From NCBI RefSeq assembly GCF_014243345.1, contig NZ_JACLZF010000002.1:930001-994000 (forward strand): 64,000 bases of DNA, written 5' to 3'. Positions 37,134 to 46,091 of the stretch are shown piece after piece; position 1 is the first letter of the stretch; each line of letters opens with the position of its first letter. Made by a program: the position numbers and the translations under genes. The notes beneath the pieces are model-generated. The model was given only the letters and a program-made list of their open reading frames with translations, was not told the origin of the DNA and did not search any database. This DNA is from Robiginitalea sp. SC105 (lineage in GTDB: Bacteria; Bacteroidota; Bacteroidia; Flavobacteriales; Flavobacteriaceae).

Positions 37134-38216
37134 TCACACAACGTCGTTTATCAATTGAATCCACTTATTTCCAACAGAAGCAAGCTTATATTTTTCCAGC
37201 ACTTCAGGGGCATTTTTTTGAAATTTTGATCTAAGGGATTCGTTTTCAATTAGCTTTTTTAGCTTATTAGCCATTTCGTCCATATTCTGGTCCTCAATTA
37301 GAAATCCATTAGTGTTATTATCAATGATCTCTGAGGGTCCTGTTATACAGTCATATGAAATACATGCCATTCTTTGGGATAGAGCTTCCAAAAGAACCAT
37401 GGGAAGGCCTTCATATTTTGATGTAAGTATAAATATTTCAGAACTTCTCATTAAAACTTGTACATCTGAACGGAATCCCAAAAATTCAACTTGTTGATCG
37501 ATACCCAATTCTTTAGCAAGGGCCTGGAGTTTTTCTTCCCCATATTTACCTTCACCTATAAACTTTAACTTCCAAGTTGGAAATTTGGGTAATACTTCAG
37601 AAGCTATTCGTAAAAGACTATCAAACCCTTTATCTATATACCTGTTCAAACTGCCAACTGCCAAAATAACTGGATCACGCTGAATATTAGGTCGTTCTGA
37701 AATCGAGAAAGACAAAGGGTTTTCCATTACCACAACTCTATTGCTCCTTTTTGAGAAGTAGGGAAGATCATAATTTGTCAGTACGGTTATAGCATCTGCT
37801 TTCTTATACAAATGGTTCCATAACACCTTTCTTATGAGAAAACTCTTTTGGAATAAGTGATTGGAATGTTCTGAAACAATAATCTTAATGCCATATAGTT
37901 TTGCAATGGGTATACTAGGTAACCCCATATCACCTATATGGGCGCTTATTATATCCGGTCTGTTTTTTTTCTTCGAATAAAATCTAAGTAGCGTCGCAAA
38001 ACAAGTTAGAATAACAGTTCGATAATATTTTCTGGAATGAAAACGCAGTCTTTGTACACGCTCATCTAAATTATAGGCATCTTCACCCATAAACGTGATA
38101 ATTCGGACCTCATAGCCTGTTTCGACCAGGTAATTTGAAAGGTTGGCGATCACCCGCTGGGCCCCTCCTGAGTTCATTCGTCCAACTAAAAAATCGATTT
38201 TAAGGGGTTTACTCAT
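37134..38216 (-). CDS. Family 4 glycosyltransferase
   Basis: A 360-residue GT4 enzyme with FLVGRMNSGGAQRVIANLSN (9-28) at the acceptor domain and ILTSKYEGLPMVLLEALSQRM at the donor site. The GGAQRV form is common in GalNAc/GlcNAc-type transferases such as PglH and PglJ relatives. It has no membrane helix. A 90-base gap separates it from the next gene downstream, and 19 bases from the TupA-like gene upstream. Confidence 0.93.
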   Translation of the reverse strand: MSKPLKIDFLVGRMNSGGAQRVIANLSNYLVETGYEVRIITFMGEDAYNLDERVQRLRFHSRKYYRTVILTCFATLLRFYSKKKNRPDIISAHIGDMGLPSIPIAKLYGIKIIVSEHSNHLFQKSFLIRKVLWNHLYKKADAITVLTNYDLPYFSKRSNRVVVMENPLSFSISERPNIQRDPVILAVGSLNRYIDKGFDSLLRIASEVLPKFPTWKLKFIGEGKYGEEKLQALAKELGIDQQVEFLGFRSDVQVLMRSSEIFILTSKYEGLPMVLLEALSQRMACISYDCITGPSEIIDNNTNGFLIEDQNMDEMANKLKKLIENESLRSKFQKNAPEVLEKYKLASVGNKWIQLINDVV

Positions 38217-38235
38217 ATTTAAGGTTTAACTAAAA

Positions 38236-39177
38236 CTATAGGCCGAGATTTAATTCAGCGCCTAATTTTAAATCCCATTCATATGGTTCGATTGGTCGAT
38301 AACCGCCATCATGATGAAAAGTTAACTCTCCAAAATAAAGACGACCATTTAAATTATACCAGTCAACCCGGACATATTTAAATGGCTTAGCCAGATTTTG
38401 GGATAACGCTACCATTTGATCAAAATTCTTTGGTGGTTCGATATCCTCCTTGGAAGGATCTGTAAAATTGTTGTTTCCAAGCGGAGAGGTCCATTTATAA
38501 GGTTCCCGCTTCCATTTTGGAGAATACCAATTTCTTCTGTGCGAACTTGTTCCTCGGTTCATATCAACTTGAATCATTCTCAAAGTTCCATTGAAACAAT
38601 GGAATTTGTAATCAAACGGGTTATTTTTATTTTCATCCTCCAGTAATTTTTCTACTAATATTCGGGGAATGATATTTTTGTATTGCCATTCCTTTGAACG
38701 CCAATAATAATTCGACTTAATGCGTCGATTTAATTTTTTTTGAATTTCTTTCCAGTCTACTTCCTTTTTGTCCCGAACAAAAATCACACCGCTACTATCG
38801 TGATTTGTTTTTATAACCGAAGGTTCATTTGGAATATTTTCGGGTACTATATCCCTGGGATCATGTGTGGTATAGAGTAGAGGGATTAGATATTTTTCCC
38901 CAATAGTATCTCTAACATATTCTCTTACAGCAAATTTATCTGCGCAAAGGGTATGTAAGGGTGTTCTATCGTTTAGTTTTAACCATAAGATTTTTTCATT
39001 TAATGACTTAGGACATTTTAAGTCTGGGTATACCCCAAAAATCCGTTTATACTTTTGGCGGACATAATAAACCTCTGGTAAAAGCCTCCATCTATAAAAC
39101 TTATATAAGGCATCCAATTTCCTGCCCAATAATGTGTTTGTATAATATCCCCTAAAGGAAATTTTTAGATTTTTCAT
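38236..39177 (-). CDS. TupA-like ATP-grasp protein
   Basis: A 313-residue member of the TupA-like ATP-grasp family (Pfam ATPgrasp_TupA), named after a Bacillus teichuronopeptide biosynthesis protein. Typical features are CPKSLNEKILWLKLNDRTPL and CADKFAVREYV near 50-85, PSVIKTNHDSSGVIFVRDK as the ATP-binding strand, and FGELTFHHDGGYRPI near the C-terminus. The family is common in capsule loci and is thought to add amino acids or otherwise ligate residues to polysaccharide; biochemical proof is limited. I start at the ATG 39177; an in-frame ATG at 39213 is possible. The gene overlaps the polymerase gene by 26 bases. Confidence 0.86.
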   Translation of the reverse strand: MKNLKISFRGYYTNTLLGRKLDALYKFYRWRLLPEVYYVRQKYKRIFGVYPDLKCPKSLNEKILWLKLNDRTPLHTLCADKFAVREYVRDTIGEKYLIPLLYTTHDPRDIVPENIPNEPSVIKTNHDSSGVIFVRDKKEVDWKEIQKKLNRRIKSNYYWRSKEWQYKNIIPRILVEKLLEDENKNNPFDYKFHCFNGTLRMIQVDMNRGTSSHRRNWYSPKWKREPYKWTSPLGNNNFTDPSKEDIEPPKNFDQMVALSQNLAKPFKYVRVDWYNLNGRLYFGELTFHHDGGYRPIEPYEWDLKLGAELNLGL

Positions 39178-40306
39178 GCATGTCGATTTGGTTTGCTTTA
39201 GCATAAATTTCATTCACCTTAATGTAAACGAACATTGAAATGGATACGATATAAAAATTGCTAAAATATGTGTGACTTGCCATCAATGCGAGGATAAGAA
39301 CCATTGATAAAAAGAAATACTCTTGCCTCAAATTAAAGATCTTCACACTTCTGATTATTAGAAAAGCATATATTCCAACCATTATAAGAAAGGGAATAAT
39401 TCCTGACTCTCCAATAATCATCAAATAGGAATTATGTACCCCCGGTAAACCAGGGCCTTTCAACTGGAAACTAAGGAACCCGTGACCTAAAAACGGCTTT
39501 TCAAAAATTTGATCATAATAGATCGACCAAGTATCCGTTCTGGAATCTTCGCGTATAACATCAGCACTGACATTTGATTGGGTGAATATTCCTTCTAAGG
39601 CATTAAACCGTTCTGTATTCAAAACTAGCTTATCTGAAAAGCTGATAACCAATAGAATCAAAAGAACGCCAATACCAGGAAGAATAACGTTTCTTTTATT
39701 CTTAATAATGGAAAAAGCGGTAATTAAAAGCCATATTACGATGAATGTCCTTGAAAATGTGAGAATCCCAGCCAATGTAAATATTAGTATACCTAAATAT
39801 TTCCAGTACCCGGCAAATCTGTAGGAGAGAGCGTAACCGATTAGACAAATAACTCCAGCAGTATTTGGATTCAGGTAAAATCCAGAAAACCTTCCATATG
39901 AAGCATTGAAATTTGCATTCGCATAAGGGAAGAAAATCGCATTAAGAACGATACTAAGAGCACCTAAAAGTAAAATCAAATAAATATCCCGTGTGCCTGA
40001 ACGGTAAAAAACCTCAGTTCCGCAAATCACAAGGACCATAAATCGGAGAAACTCTTTCAAAAAATAGTTTTTAGGATCCACTAGTTGAAAGTTCAAGCCA
40101 CTCAAAATGAAATAGGTTAACCCCAGCAAAATAAAAGGCAATAGTGGGCGGTGCTTTTCTTTTGCTAATATGAAGTAGGCTAATAAGAGGAGAGTAGATA
40201 AATAGCTGGTTAATGAGCCAAGACCGCTTCCGAAATATGCCAAAGAATAAGATGGAATATTGCAGAGCAATAAAAATAGAATAGCATATTTTAAAATTTG
40301 AAACAT
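39152..40306 (-). CDS. O-antigen polymerase/ligase family membrane protein (Wzy-like)
   Basis: A 384-residue protein with about ten transmembrane helices and a periplasmic loop that contains RTDTWSIYYDQIFEKPFLGHGFLSF and VHNSYLMIIGESG, the pattern of the Wzy_C / O-antigen ligase domain. It should polymerise lipid-linked repeat units on the periplasmic face. Such proteins are very variable in sequence, so Wzy versus ligase cannot be told apart with certainty; the presence of a flippase gene next to it favours Wzy. The DNA is AT-rich. Confidence 0.85.
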   Translation of the reverse strand: MFQILKYAILFLLLCNIPSYSLAYFGSGLGSLTSYLSTLLLLAYFILAKEKHRPLLPFILLGLTYFILSGLNFQLVDPKNYFLKEFLRFMVLVICGTEVFYRSGTRDIYLILLLGALSIVLNAIFFPYANANFNASYGRFSGFYLNPNTAGVICLIGYALSYRFAGYWKYLGILIFTLAGILTFSRTFIVIWLLITAFSIIKNKRNVILPGIGVLLILLVISFSDKLVLNTERFNALEGIFTQSNVSADVIREDSRTDTWSIYYDQIFEKPFLGHGFLSFQLKGPGLPGVHNSYLMIIGESGIIPFLIMVGIYAFLIIRSVKIFNLRQEYFFLSMVLILALMASHTYFSNFYIVSISMFVYIKVNEIYAKANQIDMHEKSKNFL

Positions 40307-40317
40307 TCTTCGAAGGT

Positions 40318-41655
40318 CTAAGAAGGTAGTGGGGCTCTATACTGTTTTAAAGTAAAAAAGAATAGAATTACATTTCGAAAGATCACGGCTACTGTCGAAG
40401 ATATGGCGATACCAATCACACCATATGAGTCAATTAACATGAAATTCAAAATAAGGTTTATGACAATACTTAGAAAGCTCACAATCGCCATGTAACTGTT
40501 TTTGTTGATACTAGTAAGAAAATTCACTAGAAAGACTCCTATTATTCTAAATGGAATGTATATGAGAAAAATTTGTTGAATTTTAGATACGACCAATGTG
40601 TCTTGTCCAGTGAATTCTCCACGCTCGAATAAAAGACGTATAACGAAATTAGACGAAATTATTCCAATAATGGCAATAATGGCACCTCCAACAAATCCTA
40701 TTTTTAAAAGTCTGAACAGTTCACTGAATGCCTTTGTTCTATTGTGTAGAACCATTTTTGAAAAACGTGGCAGAAAAACGTTTCCCAAGGCAATTGCCAC
40801 AATACCAAGAACAAATGCGGGGATTTTTTCGGCATAATTAATCGCAGCTATTGATCCAATAAATAATTGTGCGGCAAAATATTGATCTACAATTCTGTGA
40901 AGACCTGCAAAGATGCTCGAAGTCATTTTAATCGGAACTTGCTTCAGCATAATCACGGCATTTGCATTACGAGATATTTGCGGTGTAAGTTGGAAAACAC
41001 CAAGTCGTTTACAGACGATAACCAAATAAATAAACGCGAGAAAGGATCCGATAAGGCTGCTTATCGCCAATGTTAATTCACCCAGGATATTTCTAAAAAA
41101 AAGTATGCATATAATAATTGAAATAGGCATAAATATACCTTGGAATGTAGAAAGCTTGAATTCTGATTTGATATTCAACAGTCCTGCGAGTAGTGCTGAA
41201 AACCCCCAAAAGAGCACACAAGGAGCTAGCCAATAAAACTGTCGTTTAATCAACTGATAATAGGAAGCATCATGACCCGGAAAGAAGAATTCAACATAAA
41301 TGTCCGAAAAGATTACCGCAATTATCATGAAGAAAATTGAAATTAGTCCCGTAATCAAAAAGCCTGTTGTCTGAAAAGGACCTATGTTATTCCCGGTTCT
41401 AATTTCTGCTATATAGTTTGGTATAAAGACGCTATTGAAGGATTGTATAAAAATGCTTTGAATTAAACCGGGGATCAAAAAAGCAATGAAATATGTATCT
41501 AGTATTATTGATAGTCCAAAATTTGAAGCAACAAGTGTTTCTTTATAAAATCCAATAGCTTTCACTAATATGGTGATGCTTCCAACCACCAAAACATTCC
41601 CAATAACCGCGTTTTTGGAAAATGAGGCATAAAGGTCTGTAATGAATTTTTTCAA
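40318..41655 (-). CDS. MurJ/MviN-family lipid-linked oligosaccharide flippase
   Basis: A 445-residue polytopic protein with about twelve helices, of the MOP superfamily. The MurJ hallmark LLFERGEFTGQDT near 345-357 is present, together with basic residues in the early helices. MurJ flips lipid II; here it sits in the position a Wzx flippase would take, so it probably flips the repeat unit of this locus. It is shorter than typical MurJ (about 510), lacking the last two helices. A general murJ gene should exist elsewhere in the chromosome. Lies 11 bases upstream of the polymerase gene. Confidence 0.85.
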   Translation of the reverse strand: MKKFITDLYASFSKNAVIGNVLVVGSITILVKAIGFYKETLVASNFGLSIILDTYFIAFLIPGLIQSIFIQSFNSVFIPNYIAEIRTGNNIGPFQTTGFLITGLISIFFMIIAVIFSDIYVEFFFPGHDASYYQLIKRQFYWLAPCVLFWGFSALLAGLLNIKSEFKLSTFQGIFMPISIIICILFFRNILGELTLAISSLIGSFLAFIYLVIVCKRLGVFQLTPQISRNANAVIMLKQVPIKMTSSIFAGLHRIVDQYFAAQLFIGSIAAINYAEKIPAFVLGIVAIALGNVFLPRFSKMVLHNRTKAFSELFRLLKIGFVGGAIIAIIGIISSNFVIRLLFERGEFTGQDTLVVSKIQQIFLIYIPFRIIGVFLVNFLTSINKNSYMAIVSFLSIVINLILNFMLIDSYGVIGIAISSTVAVIFRNVILFFFTLKQYRAPLPS

Positions 41656-41676
41656 GAATAAAACACTTAAGATTTT

Positions 41677-42783
41677 TTAAATGTAATTTTTAACAAGGCA
41701 ATCATTAATGAGGCTATTCCAGTTTTGAATAATTTTTCGCAGCTCATACTTTTCAACAGATTTAGAGGCGTTATTTCCAAACTCACTTCTCAAATCAGGA
41801 CTATCTATCAATTTCTGAAGTCCGACAGAAAAAGCTTCAGTGTCATTAACATCGACAAGGAAGCCATTTACTTCATTCGAAATGAGCTCAGAAGGCCCGG
41901 TAGGGCAATTCGTGGAAATACATGGTAAACCGAAATACATGGCCTCCAAAAGTGCATTAGGAAAGCCTTCAAATATTGAGCTGAAGGCGAAGATGGATGC
42001 AGAATTATAATATTCGTAAATATCCTTCTTTCTTCCAGGTAAATCTACACTATTCTGCAGTTTAAGTTCTTTTATAAGTTGCTCATATTCAATACGTTTT
42101 TCTCCATCACCTACAATAATTAACCTCCAATCCCCAATTGGGATTTTGCCGAATGACCGTATTAACATTTCATGATTTTTTTGATCAGTAAAACGACCTA
42201 CCGAAAGAATGATTTTCTGTTTCGGGGTATCTTTATTTCTCTTATTTGCAAAATCAGGATTTAGTGGATTGGGTAAAATCGAAATTTTGTTGTTGCTTAC
42301 GTAGTTGGATAGAATTTTTTTTATTGGTGATGTCTGGACAGTGACGTGATTAGCGAACGGATAAGTAAGTCGGGTTAAAATTGACCAAAACTTAGTGGGT
42401 CGGTCTTTGTCAGGATTATTTCTAATAGATATAATTGCTTTTATCGAACAGATTTTTGCTGCGATTATCGATAAAACATTCGCGCTAGTCAAAAACCCGA
42501 TAATCAGATTTATTTTTTGTTCTTTGAGTATGTTTACCAATGCTTTTAGAATCTTAATGTTTGTTTTTATTGCTTCTAAAAGGGAGCTACTAGGATTAAT
42601 GCTGTCCGTGCAGTGAAAAAGTTTTATTTCCGGACTTAATTGATAATATGGATTGCCTGTTGAATATGTTATAATAGTAACTGGACGTTCTTTCACCAAT
42701 TCATTCGCCAATATCGTTACAACTCTTTCTGCTCCACCTGAGCCAAGAGAAGGTAAGAGAAAGGCGATTTTTTCATTTGACAT
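41677..42783 (-). CDS. Family 4 glycosyltransferase
   Basis: A 368-residue GT4 enzyme: AFLLPSLGSGGAERVVTIL (7-25) and FSSIFEGFPNALLEAMYFGLP are the acceptor and donor motifs. The PTGPSELISNEVNGFLVDVND stretch is typical of PglJ/PglH-like GalNAc transferases. The coding strand is AT-rich like its neighbours. A 72-base gap separates it from the sulfotransferase gene upstream. Confidence 0.93.
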   Translation of the reverse strand: MSNEKIAFLLPSLGSGGAERVVTILANELVKERPVTIITYSTGNPYYQLSPEIKLFHCTDSINPSSSLLEAIKTNIKILKALVNILKEQKINLIIGFLTSANVLSIIAAKICSIKAIISIRNNPDKDRPTKFWSILTRLTYPFANHVTVQTSPIKKILSNYVSNNKISILPNPLNPDFANKRNKDTPKQKIILSVGRFTDQKNHEMLIRSFGKIPIGDWRLIIVGDGEKRIEYEQLIKELKLQNSVDLPGRKKDIYEYYNSASIFAFSSIFEGFPNALLEAMYFGLPCISTNCPTGPSELISNEVNGFLVDVNDTEAFSVGLQKLIDSPDLRSEFGNNASKSVEKYELRKIIQNWNSLINDCLVKNYI

Positions 42784-42855
42784 TGCAGTTTCCGTTTGCT
42801 ATTAGGCATTCAAATGTATTGTTTTGAAATGCAGTCTTAAAAACATTGTTTTTAT

Positions 42856-43620
42856 TTAACCGGTAAGCAGACTTTCATATCCGGCATTTAAGAGTATTTC
42901 TGCTACTTCAGTGTAATTTGAAACTACTTCTGATTGCTTTTTACTAATACGTTTTTTCAAATTTGATTCCAGATTTAGGTCATTGGTGCAAACTCCCAGG
43001 AATCGGCATACTTTATTAAATTCCTCGTCATTCCTTCGAAGATCTTCATATGCGACTTCCAGAACCGGACAGGGGTTTAACCTCAATATGATTTTGGCTT
43101 TCTTAACATTCTTTTCAAGTCTACGGATACTGCTTATCAATGTATCAGTATTAAGGTTAAGTTGAACTTTTTCTGTTTTACCTTCATGAGCAGAAACATG
43201 GAAAAGTCCTGTGCTTTTGGCTGCTTCAGAAGAAATGATTACGTCCAAATGATTTTTTCTCACTAAATGAATAATCCGTAAAGGACGGATATTTATATAA
43301 GCGAGGATTTCAGGAAATGCCTTAAGTTGAGAATACATTAATTTAAAGCCAACTGTCCCACTTCGTTTATAAAGACCGTTCAAATATGAGAACACCTTAA
43401 TTGGCCTGGTAATTCCGATACGTTCATACTTATCTACAAATCTTGGATATTCATCGCAACCTGCCATGGCCGGAGAAATCCTTTTTTTTGCATAAAATAA
43501 TTCTTCATGCCCTTCTACTTCACTTTGGTGATTTAATCGGTCGATCAGCCATGTGGATCCGGTACGTTGAGTCGTTAAAACCAAGAATTTAAGAGGCTTT
43601 TTTGATTTGTTCTCACTCAT
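42856..43620 (-). CDS. Stf0-type sulfotransferase
   Basis: A 254-residue PAPS-dependent sulfotransferase. The 5'-phosphosulfate loop is TTQRTGSTWL (17-26), and the 3'-phosphate motif is in RKNHLDVIISSEAAKSTG (about 134-151), with the conserved Arg and Ser. The Stf0 family includes trehalose sulfotransferase and many capsule-locus enzymes. It should place sulfate on a sugar of this polymer, using PAPS from the cysD/N/C operon at 17750-20523. No membrane segments are visible. It is first of the downstream run after a 439-base gap. Confidence 0.9.
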   Translation of the reverse strand: MSENKSKKPLKFLVLTTQRTGSTWLIDRLNHQSEVEGHEELFYAKKRISPAMAGCDEYPRFVDKYERIGITRPIKVFSYLNGLYKRSGTVGFKLMYSQLKAFPEILAYINIRPLRIIHLVRKNHLDVIISSEAAKSTGLFHVSAHEGKTEKVQLNLNTDTLISSIRRLEKNVKKAKIILRLNPCPVLEVAYEDLRRNDEEFNKVCRFLGVCTNDLNLESNLKKRISKKQSEVVSNYTEVAEILLNAGYESLLTG

Positions 43621-44059
43621 TTTTGAAAAGTGTAGTTAATTGAAAGTATAAAAAGCAATTGAATACCTATAACAGGTGAAATTCGGTTTTTACTTAACAC
43701 AAATATCAATCGCTATTTAAGCAAACGGTATTTAATTTGATATACTGCTTCAAAATTAGACCAGTTACTGGAAACCATTTTTGAATTATGATCGATTTAA
43801 AAAATGGGTTGGCATCTTAAGACTAATTAAGCCCTAAGGTATGAAGCAACATATAAGGGGATTGTCCTAAGAAATCTTAGGGACGGAAAGAAAGATAAGA
43901 AAGCTGCAAAGTCAGTTAGAATATGTACCGGCCGAGTCAACCGACTCTTTGTCTAAGGAATGATATGGGTGGCGGCAAGAGGAGATAACGAATGTTTCTT
44001 ACTGGATAATATAATCACAAAGGAATTTTAAACACATTAAGAGTTGTATAACCCTTACC
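43621..44059. other. Gene-free gap between lyase and sulfotransferase genes
   Basis: 439 bases without a convincing gene. Reverse-strand TAATTTTG (43758-43751) is a possible -7 box for the sulfotransferase gene. Two small hairpins are visible: CCTAAG/CTTAGG (43866-43871 with 43876-43881) and GAGTC/GACTC (43934-43938 with 43943-43947). The latter could end transcription from the lyase gene. No tRNA or repeat was recognised. Confidence 0.5.
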
Positions 44060-45697
44060 CTATTCGAAATCCACTTGGTTCATGTATTCTTCAATATTTT
44101 CATAACCATCACCGTCAAAATCTCCCCGATAACTTTCATTCAATGAGCCAAAATGAATTATCTCCCATGCATCTGACATTCCATCGTTATCAGTGTCAAA
44201 ATCAGCTGGTCTGCTATTATGTGGAATTTCAGGAAGAATCCATTTTGAGGCATTTCCTTGATCATAATTTTGATTATTCCGAACAATGCTAAGTTGGTTG
44301 CTGTCAAACTCATCTCTATAAATCTGAACTTTACCAAAATCATCCAAATATTTATATGCTCCTACATCTCCTAGTATCACCAAGTCCTGAAATGCATTCT
44401 GAGGACTTTTGGGCGCAGCAGGATTAGGGAATCCATTTGTTGGAGAACTCATAAAATAAGAAGAAGGGGCCATAGTAATCTCATCTCGAAGAGTCCAGAT
44501 TCCAGCGTTATTTCCTTCAGAACCGCTATAAAGACCCTCGAAATAGTTATTTGAAGTATATATACGTGGATTACTATCAATATCTTCTCTCACCTTATTC
44601 CTAGATGAGGACCCGCTGTAATAATTCCCAATCTCATTAACCAATATGTCATGATAGACTGAAGTCTGTTTGCTTGGGGTATCATGAATTATGTTATTGA
44701 TTTTTTCCCCTCTACCATCAAATGCCATATTCGGGGTTCGATTAACCGAAACAGAAACATTGTTAATCCAAGAAATTAAATCAACATATTTTTCTGGGGA
44801 GCCATCTTGGTTAGGGTTTATTTCGGTATAAGATCCTGTACCTGAATCCGCTATGAGATTGTTGCTGAATGTGAAATTAGTCATGGGATACGCGGGAACA
44901 TGTTGAGACCGAATAAAAGCACCCATTGCCTTGTCTTGGGCAAACGAAGCTGAGCAATGGTCCATAATCAGATTCTTACCTCCGTAAAAAAGAAAGGCCC
45001 AAGTAAAAGCATCGTCAGAGGTATCCAAAACCCCATCTCTGTTATAAATAGGCCGACTTCTGAGATACCTTATTATTAGATTTTGGTTGTCACCATACCT
45101 TCCATTTAAACGAAATGTTCCACCGGTCAGGGTGATACCACCTCTTGGGGCTGACTGACCAAAAACGGTCTTGTTGTTAATTTCAGTAATTCCATCAAAG
45201 CCAAATTCGGAAGTTACTCCACCTTTGCCAAGGTCAATATTTCCAGAGACATTGAAAACAATATAACCGACCTGATCATTTCGAAGCGCTTCATAAAACC
45301 CTCCGGTATAATATTCATCGTTAGCACCAGAAGACGGATGATATTCCAAAGGCTCATTTTTATTAAGTGAAGTTATAATCGCCAAGGCCTTACCACGGCC
45401 ACCTGACGCAATAGAACCACCGCCAAATGCTGAAGGAAATGCTTTTAAGGGTCCGTTTGACTGTTTGAAAGATTCGGGATTTGAATCTGGAACGGGTTCC
45501 GAAGAAGTCGTTTCCGAATTCTGTGTCTCATTCTCAACAGAATCATCATTCTTCTTTTTATCTACAGAAGAGGATCCATTATCAACAACATAGTCGTAAA
45601 GCAGATCGGAATCTTTACTACAGCCGATCAGGAGGGTTATGAAAAAACATAGCACAATCATGCGGGGTGAAGTGGGGATTCGGTATTTCATGCGCAA
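44060..45697 (-). CDS. Secreted polysaccharide lyase-like lipoprotein (PL1-type beta-helix)
   Basis: A 545-residue lipoprotein: the signal peptide ends in LIGC, with Cys about 26 as the lipidation site. An Asn/Ser/Glu-rich linker (28-85) leads to a parallel beta-helix like pectate lyase family 1 (about 85-480): SGGRGKALAIITSLN, GYIVFNVSGNIDL, NKTVFGQSAPRGGITL and NLIIRYLRSRP are the family's landmarks. The C-terminus has calcium-binding DTDNDGMSDAWE and GDFDGDGYENIEEYM. It may cut the polymer made by this locus or a uronate-containing relative. It is a lone gene between a hairpin terminator and a 439-base gap, so it is probably controlled separately. Confidence 0.8.
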   Translation of the reverse strand: MRMKYRIPTSPRMIVLCFFITLLIGCSKDSDLLYDYVVDNGSSSVDKKKNDDSVENETQNSETTSSEPVPDSNPESFKQSNGPLKAFPSAFGGGSIASGGRGKALAIITSLNKNEPLEYHPSSGANDEYYTGGFYEALRNDQVGYIVFNVSGNIDLGKGGVTSEFGFDGITEINNKTVFGQSAPRGGITLTGGTFRLNGRYGDNQNLIIRYLRSRPIYNRDGVLDTSDDAFTWAFLFYGGKNLIMDHCSASFAQDKAMGAFIRSQHVPAYPMTNFTFSNNLIADSGTGSYTEINPNQDGSPEKYVDLISWINNVSVSVNRTPNMAFDGRGEKINNIIHDTPSKQTSVYHDILVNEIGNYYSGSSSRNKVREDIDSNPRIYTSNNYFEGLYSGSEGNNAGIWTLRDEITMAPSSYFMSSPTNGFPNPAAPKSPQNAFQDLVILGDVGAYKYLDDFGKVQIYRDEFDSNQLSIVRNNQNYDQGNASKWILPEIPHNSRPADFDTDNDGMSDAWEIIHFGSLNESYRGDFDGDGYENIEEYMNQVDFE

Positions 45698-45718
45698 TTT
45701 AGGGTTAAGTTTCTTAGG

Positions 45719-45736
45719 TAAACCAATTTGGGTTTA
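45719..45736 (-). promoter_or_regulatory. 18-base inverted repeat before the lyase gene
   Basis: TAAACC (45719-45724) and GGTTTA (45731-45736) form a 6-base inverted repeat around AATTTG; the site is 21 bases upstream of the lyase start. The position suits an operator or a leader hairpin, but no regulator is known. Confidence 0.3.
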
Positions 45737-45998
45737 GTAAAAATATTTAAATTGTTGGAATCATCGATAAAAACAAGAATTTATTCGATGAAGTGCACTA
45801 TTTGACACAAACTTAACTGCTTACGTGACTAGGGGAAGTTTGGATTTTAGAAATGAAGTTATTCGATAAACGGCATTTTTTTTTAACAGCTTATTAAGAT
45901 TTGATGCTATTTTGAGCTGGATTATTTTGATCTACCCGCAAGTACCCGAATGCCTTTTAATGAAACCTCCATTAATAATCGGATCGTTTTTGTAAAGC

Positions 45999-46025
45999 AA
46001 AATGCCGGAATAAGTCCGGCATTTT
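45999..46025 (-). terminator. Terminator after the nucleotide-sugar dehydrogenase gene
   Basis: A perfect 11-base-pair stem, AAAATGCCGGA (45999-46009) and TCCGGCATTTT (46015-46025), with a 5-base loop, 66 bases after the reverse-strand stop at 46092. Being A/T-flanked on both sides, it can act in either direction. It ends the 49508-46092 gene run. Confidence 0.85.
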
Positions 46026-46091
46026 AAATGGGCTTAGAAATCGGTGATTTAAATCTTCGACTGCTGTGGGAATTTAAAGTCTACCATCGGT

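Larger units (their letters stand above)
45698..46091. other. Gene-free gap before the lyase gene
   Basis: 394 bases without a gene. It holds the transcription terminator at 45999-46025, the 18-base palindrome at 45719-45736 and a reverse-strand TAAGTTTG (45815-45808) that fits a -7 box about 110 bases before the lyase start. It is A/T-rich. Confidence 0.6.

Noticed and set aside
43621-44059. Possible small RNA or tRNA in the lyase-sulfotransferase gap
   Set aside because: Only short hairpins are seen; no cloverleaf, no promoter-terminator pair that fits a stand-alone RNA.
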